In this document: positions 8,496 to 16,288 of the stretch, one piece after another
Layout of the letters: each line of letters opens with the position of its first letter
Numbering within the stretch: the stretch's first letter is position 1
Origin: CmP2 sp052084925
GTDB lineage: Bacteria; Actinomycetota; Actinomycetes; Actinomycetales; Micrococcaceae
DNA length: 64,000 nucleotides
Reading direction: 5' to 3'
Assembly: GCA_052084925.1 (NCBI GenBank)
Contig: JBQDEV010000001.1
Span: 1 to 64,000, forward strand
Translations under genes and position numbers: made by a program
The notes under the pieces: generated by a model
What the model was told of the DNA's origin: nothing
What the model saw: the letters and a program-made list of their open reading frames with translations, nothing else
Database searches by the model: none

Positions 8496-9794
8496 ATGCT
8501 CACGATCACCGACCTGCGCGGCACCGAGATCAACGCGGAGATCCTCGACACGGTGCTGCCGCGGGCCGAAGTCGATGTCAGCGCCGCCGTGGAGACCGTG
8601 CGCCCGATCGTGGAGCGGGTGCGCTCCGAGGGGGCCGAGGCGGTGCTTCAGATCGGGGAGCGCTTCGACGGCGTGCGCCCAGCCTCGTTGCGGGTGGCCC
8701 CGAAGAAGCTGCAGACCGCCCTGGACGAGCTGGACCCGGCCGTGCGCGCGGCCCTGGAGGAATCGATCCGCCGGGCCCGCCTGGTGCATGCCGCCCAGCG
8801 TCCCGCCGACTCCACGGTCGAGCTCGGCGAGGGGGCCGTGGTGGAGAATCACTGGCTGCCGGTGGGTCGGGTGGGCCTCTACGTGCCCGGGGGTCGGGCC
8901 GTGTATCCGTCGTCCGTGGTGATGAACGTGGTGCCGGCCCAGGCTGCCGGGGTGGCGTCTTTGGCGGTAACCTCCCCGCCGCAGCGCGATCACGGCGGCG
9001 ACCCGCACCCGGTGGTGCTGGCCGCCTGCGCGCTGCTGGGGGTCGATGAGGTCTACGCCGCCGGTGGCGCCCAGGCCATCGCCATGTTCGCCTACGGGGT
9101 GGACGGTTGCCCGGGGGTGGACATCATCACCGGTCCCGGCAACGTCTACGTCGCGGCCGCCAAGCGTGCCGTGCTGGGCACGGTCGGCATCGACGCCGAG
9201 GCTGGCCCCTCGGAAATTGCGGTGCTCGCTGACGATTCCGCGCACCCGGGCTGGGTGGCCGCGGATCTGATCAGCCAGTCCGAGCACGACCCGATGGCGG
9301 CCTCCGTACTGATCACCGACTCCGCGGAGCTCGCCCGGCAGGTGGTGGCCGAGATCGAAGCACAGGTCCCGGGCGCGGTGCTGGAAGAGCAGATCCGGCA
9401 GGCGCTCACCGGCCCGCAATCCCGGGTGCTCATCGTCGATGACCTGGAAACCGGGATCGCCGTCGCCAATGCCTACGCCTCCGAGCACCTGGAGATCCAC
9501 ACCCACGACGACGAGGCGGTGCTCGCGCAGATCACCAACGCGGGTGCAGTGTTTGTCGGCCCGTACTCGCCGGTGCCGCTGGGGGACTACTCCTCCGGGT
9601 CGAACCACGTGCTGCCCACCTCCGGTTCGGCGCGGTTCTCCTCGGGACTGAACACGGTGAGCTTCCTGCGGCTGCAGCAGCGCATCCGCTACCAGGAGAC
9701 CGGGCTGAAGGAGCTGCAGCGCGGCATCGTCGCGCTGGCCGCCTCGGAGGGCCTGCACGCCCACGGCGACGCCATCGACGCCCGATTCCGCTGA
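8496..9794 (+). CDS. hisD: Histidinol dehydrogenase
   Basis: The 432-aa enzyme oxidises L-histidinol to L-histidine in two NAD-dependent steps. The family signature is clear: VGLYVPGGRAVYPSSVVMNVVPAQ near residues 125-150, then DIITGPGNVYVAAAKRAVLG, AGPSEIAVLAD, and the zinc/catalytic segment SEHLEIHT near 330. The C-terminal FSSGLNTVSFLRLQ is also conserved. ATG 8496 has a strong GGAGGA (8487-8492). An in-frame extension upstream overlaps the divergent MscS gene and is rejected. No other his genes are within the window downstream, so hisD here is separated from any hisCBH cluster or its cluster lies elsewhere. Confidence 0.96.
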   Translation: MLTITDLRGTEINAEILDTVLPRAEVDVSAAVETVRPIVERVRSEGAEAVLQIGERFDGVRPASLRVAPKKLQTALDELDPAVRAALEESIRRARLVHAAQRPADSTVELGEGAVVENHWLPVGRVGLYVPGGRAVYPSSVVMNVVPAQAAGVASLAVTSPPQRDHGGDPHPVVLAACALLGVDEVYAAGGAQAIAMFAYGVDGCPGVDIITGPGNVYVAAAKRAVLGTVGIDAEAGPSEIAVLADDSAHPGWVAADLISQSEHDPMAASVLITDSAELARQVVAEIEAQVPGAVLEEQIRQALTGPQSRVLIVDDLETGIAVANAYASEHLEIHTHDDEAVLAQITNAGAVFVGPYSPVPLGDYSSGSNHVLPTSGSARFSSGLNTVSFLRLQQRIRYQETGLKELQRGIVALAASEGLHAHGDAIDARFR

Positions 9795-9905
9795 ATCCGC
9801 CGAGTCGGGGCACGAACCGGGTTATGTGACCTGTGCCCGTCATCTGGGGACACAGTGGCGCAGCCGACATTGACCCCTCGCCGAACACCAACCTATTCTG
9901 AATCT

Positions 9906-9990
9906 CAGAATCACGAGTTCCCGTGCGTAGCCCTGGCTAACGGGACGGCAACCCTCTTCGCGTAGTGGGGTGCTCCAGGTGATGATTCGG
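9906..9990 (+). ncRNA. SAM riboswitch, SAM-I/IV-type aptamer
   Basis: The region upstream of the flavin reductase folds like an S-box aptamer. P1 pairs GAATC (9908-9912) with GATTC (9984-9988). P2 pairs GTTCCCGT with ACGGGAC. The core GGCAACCC is present, and P3 closes with ACCC...GGGGT. CCTGG in the P2 loop can pair with CCAGG in the 3' junction, forming the expected pseudoknot. Actinobacterial SAM-I/IV variants have this compact layout. I infer that S-adenosylmethionine represses the downstream gene. The expression platform between 9990 and 10066 is not obvious. Confidence 0.8.
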
Positions 9991-10066
9991 CCACCGGGTC
10001 CTCCGGCTGGCAAGTACCGCGTCTCCGCGTCACCCGACTGCGGAAGCGCCTTGCAGAGAGGCAGAT

Positions 10067-10630
10067 ATGTCCGCTGTGACCTTCGCCCAGAAGACCGACA
10101 CCGACTTCCCCGAGACCCGCGCCGGACTCTCCGACGACGTCTCCGCGCTCACCCTGCGCCAGGCGTTCTCCCAGTTCCCCTCCGGCGTGGCCGCCCTGGC
10201 CGGCTATGCGGGCGGGGTCAAGGAGGGCCTGGCCGCTTCCTCGTTCACCGTGGGGGTCTCCCTGGAGCCGCCGCTGGTGGCCTTCGCCGTGCAGAACACC
10301 TCCCGCACCTGGCCGCGACTGCGCCTGGCCGAGCGCATCGGCATCTCGATCCTGGGCGAGTCCCAGACCGGGGTGTGCAAGCAGCTGGCGTCCAAGGACG
10401 GCGACCGGTTCGCCGGCCAGGACCTCCAGGTCTCCGAGCAGGGTGCGGTGTTCTTCGACGACGCCGCCTTGTGGCTGGAGACCTCCGTCTACGCGGAGCT
10501 GCCCGCGGGCGACCACCACATGGTGCTGCTGCAGGTGCACGGGGTATCGGCCGAGACCGATGCAGCCGAGCCGCTGGTGTTCCACCGTTCGGCTTTCCGC
10601 AACCTGCGCACAGCCGAAGGCAACGAGTGA
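10067..10630 (+). CDS. Flavin reductase family protein under SAM-riboswitch control
   Basis: The 187-aa protein has the flavin-reductase (FMN-binding split barrel) fold: LRQAFSQFPSGVAALAGYAGG, then GLAASSFTVGVSLEPPLVAFAVQNTSRTWPRL and ISILGESQ, the usual FMN/NAD(P)H-site segments. Such proteins supply reduced flavin to two-component monooxygenases, including sulfonate or sulfide desulfurisation systems. The upstream SAM riboswitch supports a role in sulfur acquisition or methionine supply; this is inference from context. The ATG at 10067 has GAGAGG upstream. The next gene starts 19 bp downstream. No partner monooxygenase gene is adjacent. Confidence 0.85.
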   Translation: MSAVTFAQKTDTDFPETRAGLSDDVSALTLRQAFSQFPSGVAALAGYAGGVKEGLAASSFTVGVSLEPPLVAFAVQNTSRTWPRLRLAERIGISILGESQTGVCKQLASKDGDRFAGQDLQVSEQGAVFFDDAALWLETSVYAELPAGDHHMVLLQVHGVSAETDAAEPLVFHRSAFRNLRTAEGNE

Positions 10631-10649
10631 TCCGAGTACGCTGGAGCCT

Positions 10650-11021
10650 ATGACTCGCACCCGTCTCGACGCCTGGCTGTGGGCGGTGCGGATGTACAAG
10701 ACTCGCTCCGCCGCCACCGCCGCCGTCAAGGGCGGGCATGTGAAGGTCAACGACGCCCCGGCCAAGCCCGCCCAGCCGGTGGGTATCGGCGACACGGTGC
10801 GGGTGCGCCAGCCCGGACGCGAGCGTATCCTCGAGGTCACCGGGCTGATCGCCAAGCGCGTCGGCGCCCCGGTGGCTGTGCAGCACTATCGCGACCACTC
10901 CCCCGAGCCCATCCCACGGCACCTATTGGCTGTGCCTCGCCGCGACCGCGGCTCCGGACGCCCCACCAAGAAGGAGCGCCGCCAGCTCGACGAACTGCGC
11001 GGACGGGACCCACAGCACTGA
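10650..11021 (+). CDS. S4-domain RNA-binding protein, Hsp15 (HslR) family
   Basis: The 123-aa protein opens with an S4 RNA-binding domain (RLDAWLWAVRMYKTRSAATAAVKGGHVKVND, residues 5-34). A basic C-terminal stretch follows, ending RGSGRPTKKERRQLDELRG, as in Hsp15/YrfH proteins. Hsp15 binds 50S subunits carrying stalled nascent chains. A GGAG (10643-10646) and a TACGCT hexamer seven bases before ATG 10650 are both present, so translation could be leaderless or conventional. It lies 19 bp after the flavin reductase and may be cotranscribed with it. Confidence 0.88.
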   Translation: MTRTRLDAWLWAVRMYKTRSAATAAVKGGHVKVNDAPAKPAQPVGIGDTVRVRQPGRERILEVTGLIAKRVGAPVAVQHYRDHSPEPIPRHLLAVPRRDRGSGRPTKKERRQLDELRGRDPQH

Positions 11022-11125
11022 ATTTCCGCGCGGGATCCGCTGCTGGACGGTACCTGGGCGCGGGCTGAGAACCGCGGCAGAGTCGGCCCCGGTTCCGACC
11101 AGGCCTTTTTCTCCGAGGGTCGCCA

Positions 11126-11145
11126 TTGTTACGATGTGATAAACG
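11126..11145. promoter_or_regulatory. TTGTTAC/TGTGATAAAC element, possible MtrA-like site
   Basis: The element TTGTTACGATGTGATAAACG resembles two others in the window (39977-39993 and 45813-45832), all pairing a GTTAY/GTAAC half with a TGTGA half. It lies about 90 bp before the mucin-like surface protein start. The resemblance to MtrA direct-repeat sites is suggestive only. Confidence 0.25.
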
Positions 11146-11230
11146 TGTTTGGCGTGCAAGCTCAACGGGCACCCATCTCGCCGACGCGTCCGACCGCGTC
11201 GATCAGTCAGGCCTCAGGAGGTGCTTTCGC

Positions 11231-12430
11231 ATGGCGCGCCCGCGCACCACCTGCCGCCGTGCAACCCTGAGCCTCGGGATCGGCCTCGGCCTCTTCGTCG
11301 CTGTTCCCGTCGGCGCGGCGTCCGCGACCCCTGACGAGCCGACGCCGGAACACCAGGTCACCGAGCAGAGCAACGAGTCATCGGCGCCGTCGGTACAGAC
11401 CTCGGAGTCGATACAGACCTCGACGCAGTTCTCTCCTCAATCTTCTGCTCAGGATTCCGCTCAAACGTCTTCCTCCGCCTCGCCCTCTCCCGAGTCCGGA
11501 GCCTCCACATCGGTCGGCACCGAACCCGCCAGCGGCGAGGACGACGAAGACAACGGAGGCGACGAGGGTGACGCAAGCGAGTCCCCCAGCGTGCCCCCTA
11601 GCACCGCGCCGTTGGAGTTGGAGTGCCCGGTCCACGGCTCACTGCTGTCCCCAGGGGAGACCGTGACCATCAATGTGCAGGTCAGCGGGGCCACCGACCC
11701 GGTCACCCTCACCGCCGATCAGCCGGTCAACGGCGGGGACGTACAGGTGGAGGGCACCACCGCGGTCTATCGGGCCCCGGATCCGTTCCGCATTCAGCAG
11801 GACTACTTCAACCTGCGAGCCACCGACGCCAACGGGACCACCGGCAAATGCCAGGTCTCCGTCACCCTCGAACCGGGCCCGACCCCCACACAGAGTCCGA
11901 CTGAATCCGTCTCCCCCTCGCCGTCGCCCACAACACCCCCAGCCACCGAGGATCCGAACCGCACGCCGACACCGACGGCCACCCAAACGGCCACGCAGAC
12001 GGTGACGGCACCGGCCCCGTCGCCCTCGGTCACCACCCGCACGCCTTGGTTCCCCGGCGGTGACAGCAACACCGGTCAGGTCCCGGGCGGATCCGGCGGT
12101 CAGTCCGTACCCCAGGGGCCCTTCGACCCGGGCAGTGCACCCCAGAACGACGATTCCGGCGACAACGCTGACACCCCTGAGGCACCGACCGAAACGGAGA
12201 CGGTCTCGGTGACCAGCATGCCGAGTAGCCCGGCCGAGGAGAACCCAGAGGGCGACGACCAGACGCAGCCCGATGCCTCCGACGCCGAGGCCGCCGGCCA
12301 GCAGGCGCCCGCCCGGCTGGCCGCCCCGGGCTGGTTGCTGCCGGTCGGACTCATCGCCCTCGTCGCGCTCATCGCCACCGGACTGGTCGCCTGGACCAGC
12401 CGGAACCGCGGCGGCGGCAACCACCGCTGA
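11231..12430 (+). CDS. Secreted Ser/Thr/Pro-rich surface protein with C-terminal membrane anchor
   Basis: The 399-aa protein has a Sec signal peptide (basic MARPRTTCRRATLSLG, hydrophobic core, cleavage near ASAT at about residue 38). A low-complexity Ser/Thr/Gln/Glu region follows to about residue 125. A compact beta-rich domain of about 80 residues contains two cysteines (LECPVHGSLLSPGETVTINVQVSG... and GKCQVSVTLEPG). A second Pro/Thr-rich stalk leads to one C-terminal transmembrane helix (LPVGLIALVALIATGLVAW) and a short basic tail. There is no LPxTG, so anchoring would be by the membrane helix. ATG 11231 follows AGGAGG. I do not recognise the central domain; a cell-wall-spanning adhesin or sensor is possible. 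Confidence 0.75.
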   Translation: MARPRTTCRRATLSLGIGLGLFVAVPVGAASATPDEPTPEHQVTEQSNESSAPSVQTSESIQTSTQFSPQSSAQDSAQTSSSASPSPESGASTSVGTEPASGEDDEDNGGDEGDASESPSVPPSTAPLELECPVHGSLLSPGETVTINVQVSGATDPVTLTADQPVNGGDVQVEGTTAVYRAPDPFRIQQDYFNLRATDANGTTGKCQVSVTLEPGPTPTQSPTESVSPSPSPTTPPATEDPNRTPTPTATQTATQTVTAPAPSPSVTTRTPWFPGGDSNTGQVPGGSGGQSVPQGPFDPGSAPQNDDSGDNADTPEAPTETETVSVTSMPSSPAEENPEGDDQTQPDASDAEAAGQQAPARLAAPGWLLPVGLIALVALIATGLVAWTSRNRGGGNHR

Positions 12431-12478
12431 GCCTGCCGCGGTCGGAATCAGCCGGTGTCAGCCCGTGGCCCGTCCGGA

Positions 12479-13750
12479 TCAACCGGCGTCGACGTCCTCG
12501 TCGTTCGGGCCGGTGCGTCGATTGATCAGTCGTTCCGCCCCCGAGGCGGCCAGCACGGCACAGGCGAACCAGACACCGCCTCCAGGACCCAGCGGTGCGG
12601 CCACCGCACCGGCCGCTACCGGCAGCACCACCTGCCCCACCCGGTTCGACATCAGCCGCAGCGCCAGTGCCGGGCTGCGCCAGGAATAGGGCACCGCCTG
12701 GGAGATCATCGTCATCGTCAACGGTTGGCCGAGACCCAGGGTGAGCCCGCCCAGGGAGATCAGCACCCCGGCCGCCCAGAATGCGCCGTCGAGTTGCAGG
12801 GTGAACGGTACGGCGGCGATGGCCAGCCCCGAGATCAGCAGGGAGACCAGCACCAGGTGGCTGCGCCGGTAGCGGCGGGCCAGCATGGGCAGGAAGATTC
12901 GCGAGACCACCGAGGCCGCACCGCGCAGCGCCAGCAGCACGCCCACCGCCAGCGGGGAGACCCCGGCGGCCTCACCCACCAGCGGCAGGAACGCGATCAG
13001 AATGTCCAGGATCGCCAGCAGCGCCAGCGAGGAGAACATGTTCGAGGCCACCCCGGGGCGCCGGATGATGGCGAGCATGGTCGGCTTCTGCGCCCCGGCC
13101 GGGGGTAGAAGCCGCAGTTGGGAGGTGGTGGGATCCGGCATCGGGCGCAGCAAGAACAGCACGGGCGCGGAGACCACCGCGGCGATCGCGCCGATCCACA
13201 GGGCCAGGGTGATGCTCTCCCCCAGCCCGACCCCGGAGGATTGGGCCACGGCCAGCGAGACGTTGCCCAGCAGCACACCGGAGAGTAACGGTCCGGTCAT
13301 CTGCCCCACGGAGAACGCGGCGGTGAACCATCCGAAAGCAGCATCCATCTGGTGGGCCGGGGAGCGGCGGGAGATCATCGACTGACCGGCGATGGTGAAG
13401 ATCAGGTGTCCCACGCCCAGCAGCGCGGAGGCCACCATGATCAGCCAAGCGTCGGCGGCTAACGCCAGCAGGGCCCCGCCCACGCCGATGATCACCCCAC
13501 CCACGGTGAGCAGTCCCCGCAGCGAGGAGATCTTCGAGGTGAGCCGGCCGAACGGCATGGCCATGAACAGCGGTAGCACCGCATAGAACGCGGTGGCCAG
13601 GCCGATGGCGGTCTCCCCGAACCCCAGGGACAGCAGCTTATAGGAGGTGACCGGGCGCAGCAGGTTAATGGAGGTCTGCGTCAGCACGGCCGCCGCGACG
13701 ATCAGCCACAGCCACGCCGTCGAGTTCGGGGAGGACTTCGGTCGGGTCAT
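12479..13750 (-). CDS. MFS transporter
   Basis: This 423-aa protein has twelve predicted transmembrane segments with the MFS loop 2-3 motif in degenerate form (PFGRLTSKISSLRGLL, near residues 66-81). A cytoplasmic loop sits mid-protein (RPMPDPTTSQLRLLPPAGAQKPTM). The substrate cannot be read from sequence; it resembles drug/metabolite exporters of the DHA1 type. The start ATG at 13750 overlaps the stop of the membrane protein upstream by ATGA, and that gene overlaps the next MFS gene too, so three genes form one tight operon (15677 to 12479). Confidence 0.85.
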   Translation of the reverse strand: MTRPKSSPNSTAWLWLIVAAAVLTQTSINLLRPVTSYKLLSLGFGETAIGLATAFYAVLPLFMAMPFGRLTSKISSLRGLLTVGGVIIGVGGALLALAADAWLIMVASALLGVGHLIFTIAGQSMISRRSPAHQMDAAFGWFTAAFSVGQMTGPLLSGVLLGNVSLAVAQSSGVGLGESITLALWIGAIAAVVSAPVLFLLRPMPDPTTSQLRLLPPAGAQKPTMLAIIRRPGVASNMFSSLALLAILDILIAFLPLVGEAAGVSPLAVGVLLALRGAASVVSRIFLPMLARRYRRSHLVLVSLLISGLAIAAVPFTLQLDGAFWAAGVLISLGGLTLGLGQPLTMTMISQAVPYSWRSPALALRLMSNRVGQVVLPVAAGAVAAPLGPGGGVWFACAVLAASGAERLINRRTGPNDEDVDAG

Positions 13751-14340
13751 CGCCCTGAGGCCACCTCCCGTGGCTCAGCATTCGGGCTGGGGTCGGCCGC
13801 GGGGAGCAGGGCGCGCGCCCCGATCACGACGGCGGTGACCAGCAGCGCGATGAGCAGCGCGTCGGCGGCGATATAGGCGTAGTGCATGTTCGACCCGCCA
13901 ACGGATTCCCCGGCGAGCACCGCGTCGGTGTGGCTGGCCAGCAGCGGCCGGATCACCGCGGTCTTCACCGCGAGCACGGTCAGCGCACCCAGATGCCACC
14001 AGCGTGCCCCGGTCGTGGGCCACACCGCCGCGCGGCGCCAGAGCACGACCAGTGCGGCGATTAGCACGACGGCGAGCACCAGCTCGGTGAGGTTCATGGC
14101 CAGGAACACCCGGCGCCCGATGCCCAACCCCAACGGGATGGTGATACCCGGGGCGGTGAATTTCAGGGGCGCCTCGATCAGCGAGATCCCAACGATCAGC
14201 CCGAGCCAGAGCGCCGGGACCCAGAGCAGCGCCGCCCGGGCCCACCGCGGTCCGGGACTGCCGCCGTCGTTCGAGGCGACGGAGACAGTGTTGTCGCGGT
14301 GGCTGGCGGAGTGGCGGGCGGGGTGAGATGACGCGGTCAC
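13747..14340 (-). CDS. Small polytopic membrane protein, unknown function
   Basis: The 197-aa protein has about four transmembrane helices (starting near residues 35, 78, 118 and 160). The motif GISLIEAPLKFTAPGITIPLGLGIGRRVF, with conserved-looking charged residues inside the membrane (E, K, R), suggests a small channel- or carrier-like family. I do not recognise the family with confidence. Its GTG start overlaps the upstream MFS stop (GTGA), and its stop overlaps the next MFS start (ATGA). This placement between two MFS genes suggests a shared transport or accessory role. Confidence 0.72.
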   Translation of the reverse strand: MTASSHPARHSASHRDNTVSVASNDGGSPGPRWARAALLWVPALWLGLIVGISLIEAPLKFTAPGITIPLGLGIGRRVFLAMNLTELVLAVVLIAALVVLWRRAAVWPTTGARWWHLGALTVLAVKTAVIRPLLASHTDAVLAGESVGGSNMHYAYIAADALLIALLVTAVVIGARALLPAADPSPNAEPREVASGR

Positions 14341-15677
14341 GGCTGATCGCCTTCCTGGGAGTCGGGGTCGGTGTCAGGTGAGGCGGTGGGCTGGTCCTCG
14401 TCGGCGGCGGCCGAACGCAGACGACGGCCGTGGGCCCGCAGGCCCAGGGCGATCCCGACGCACACCAGGTAGGACACGGCGACGAGCAACCAGCCGGAGT
14501 CGAAGCTGCCGGTGAGGTCGTGGAGCACCCCCATGACCAGTGGTCCCAGGGCGAATCCAAGGTACATGCCCATCGAGTTGATCCCGGAGGCCGCACCGAT
14601 GCGATGGGCCGGAATGGTGCTCATCAGCCCGGCGTTGATGACGACGTTGGCCCCCAGCACGGTCATCCCGTGCAGCGCGGCGCCCGCCCAGATCAGCGCG
14701 GACCACCCAGTGGCGCCGGCCAGCAGGAAGGCCGTCACCGCCAGCAGCGCACCGAGGCAGATCAGCAGCAGCAGAACCGAAGGCCGCCATCCGGCCTGCA
14801 TGCGCCGTCCCCACCAGATGCGGCAGACCACCCCGACCACTCCGGAGACGGCCGCGGCCGCCCCGCCGAGCACCAGGCTGAATCCCAGCTCCTCGACGGC
14901 GAACAGCGGCAGGTACACATTGGTGGCCTGCATGCCCATCCCGGAGAACAGGGCGATGGCGGCGAAGTAGTAGACCACCCGGGGCAGCCGCTCCGTCATG
15001 TCCACCGCGGCGCCGGAGGCTGCGGGACGAGGGGCCGACGGCGCGGCCTCGGAGAACGGGCGGCGCGCGGCACGTGAGCCCAGCTGCCGGGCCGAGGGCA
15101 CCACCCGCAAACTCAGCCCCCACAGCACCACGCACACCAGCGCCGCGCCCAGCGCGGCCCCCGTCCAGCCCAGGGCCAGGGCGACCGCCGGGAAAAACAA
15201 CCCAGCGAAGAGCTGGGATGCCTGCACACCGGACTGCTTCACGCCCACCCACCCGGTGCGCTGGGCGGTCGGCACGGTGCGGATAATGATCCGGTTGGTG
15301 GTCGGGTTCGAGATGGCCTGGGCGGGTCCGGCCAGCACGGCGGCAACAATCAGCAGCCAGTATTGGGAGGCGAAGGCGGCCACGACGAGGGCCACCGCGG
15401 TGCCGACGAAGATCAGCATCATCTGGGATCGGGCGCTCATCACATCCGCGCGCCGGCCCAGCCAGATGCTCATCACCGCGGCCGAGGCAAAGACCATGGT
15501 CACCACGCGCCCGAGCTGTCCGGCGGTCATGTCGAACCGCTCGATGATCAGCGCGGAGGACACCGACACCCCGTAGTTGAACAGGGGTCCGGCCCCCATG
15601 GCGCACAGCAGGATGAGCAGCAGCCCCACCGAGGGCCGGGAGGCCGGGGCGGGGGCGGGCTGCGCGGGGAGGGTCAC
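14337..15677 (-). CDS. MFS transporter
   Basis: The 446-aa protein has twelve predicted transmembrane helices and a charged central loop (residues about 195-235, rich in Arg/Pro/Ala). The loop 2-3 sequence WLGRRADVMSARSQM and GWVGVKQSGVQASQL near helix 5 are typical of MFS carriers. It is the first gene of the three-gene overlapping operon. The GTG start at 15677 is preceded by GGGGGA at good spacing. The thioesterase gene lies 25 bp upstream on the same strand and may feed into the same transcript. Substrate unknown. Confidence 0.85.
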   Translation of the reverse strand: MTLPAQPAPAPASRPSVGLLLILLCAMGAGPLFNYGVSVSSALIIERFDMTAGQLGRVVTMVFASAAVMSIWLGRRADVMSARSQMMLIFVGTAVALVVAAFASQYWLLIVAAVLAGPAQAISNPTTNRIIIRTVPTAQRTGWVGVKQSGVQASQLFAGLFFPAVALALGWTGAALGAALVCVVLWGLSLRVVPSARQLGSRAARRPFSEAAPSAPRPAASGAAVDMTERLPRVVYYFAAIALFSGMGMQATNVYLPLFAVEELGFSLVLGGAAAAVSGVVGVVCRIWWGRRMQAGWRPSVLLLLICLGALLAVTAFLLAGATGWSALIWAGAALHGMTVLGANVVINAGLMSTIPAHRIGAASGINSMGMYLGFALGPLVMGVLHDLTGSFDSGWLLVAVSYLVCVGIALGLRAHGRRLRSAAADEDQPTASPDTDPDSQEGDQP

Positions 15678-15702
15678 TCCCCCAGCCTACGCCTGGCCCG
15701 GC

Positions 15703-16257
15703 TCACCAGTGGTGTGGTGCGGGCTTCCGTGACGAGGGCAACGCGCCCTGCTCGCGCCAGGCCAGCAGCCACTCGGGCACCGCACGGTCGGCGGGCATTG
15801 GCTGGCCCATCTGCGCAGCTGCCGCCAAGATCTCCTCGTTGGGCACCGGACCGTTCGGACCCCGCAGTCGCCCGGCCAGGTAGCCGCGGGCGTAGATCTC
15901 GCCATCGACGACGAAGCGCTGCTCGAAGTACATGGAACGGTCGTCCACGCCGAGGAACTTCGTCTCCAGGGTGTAGGACTGCCAGAGCTCGAGGGACTTG
16001 CGGAAGGTGATCATCTCCGACTGCACCACCGGCGTCCACCGACGACGGCGCAACTCGTCCCACAGCCCGCAGCGCACCAGCAGGTCGAAACGGCCCAGAT
16101 CCATCAACGACAGGTACACCCCGTTGTTGATGTGCATCGCGACGTCGATGTCGGTGGGCAGCGAGCGCAGCGGCAGCGACGACTCGTCCCAGAGCGAGAG
16201 CTTCGAGCGACGGCGGGAGCGGATCAGCAGCAGCAGGGTGCGCAGGAGCATATGCAT
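15703..16257 (-). CDS. Hotdog-fold thioesterase, THEM6/4HBT-like
   Basis: The 184-aa protein matches the acyl-CoA thioesterase-like hotdog family. The segment PTDIDVAMHINNGVYLSLMDLGRFDLLVRCG (residues about 34-64) holds the conserved D, H-I-N-N and Y of this group. SEMITFRKSLELWQSYTLETKFLGVDDRSMYFEQRF follows as the central beta-sheet. It likely hydrolyses fatty or aromatic acyl-CoA thioesters. It lies 31 bp after the acyl-CoA ligase stop on the same strand, which fits a joint CoA-ester function. ATG 16257 is used; a second ATG six bases in is also possible. Confidence 0.83.
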   Translation of the reverse strand: MHMLLRTLLLLIRSRRRSKLSLWDESSLPLRSLPTDIDVAMHINNGVYLSLMDLGRFDLLVRCGLWDELRRRRWTPVVQSEMITFRKSLELWQSYTLETKFLGVDDRSMYFEQRFVVDGEIYARGYLAGRLRGPNGPVPNEEILAAAAQMGQPMPADRAVPEWLLAWREQGALPSSRKPAPHHW

Positions 16258-16288
16258 GGCACCATGCTACCTATGAGTATGCCCCGGG

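Noticed and set aside
9808..9838. GGGCAC/GTGCCC hairpin after hisD as a terminator
   Set aside because: Arms are only six bases with a long loop; too weak to list.
12300..12430. LPxTG sorting signal in the surface protein
   Set aside because: The C-terminus has a transmembrane helix and basic tail but no LPxTG-like pentapeptide.
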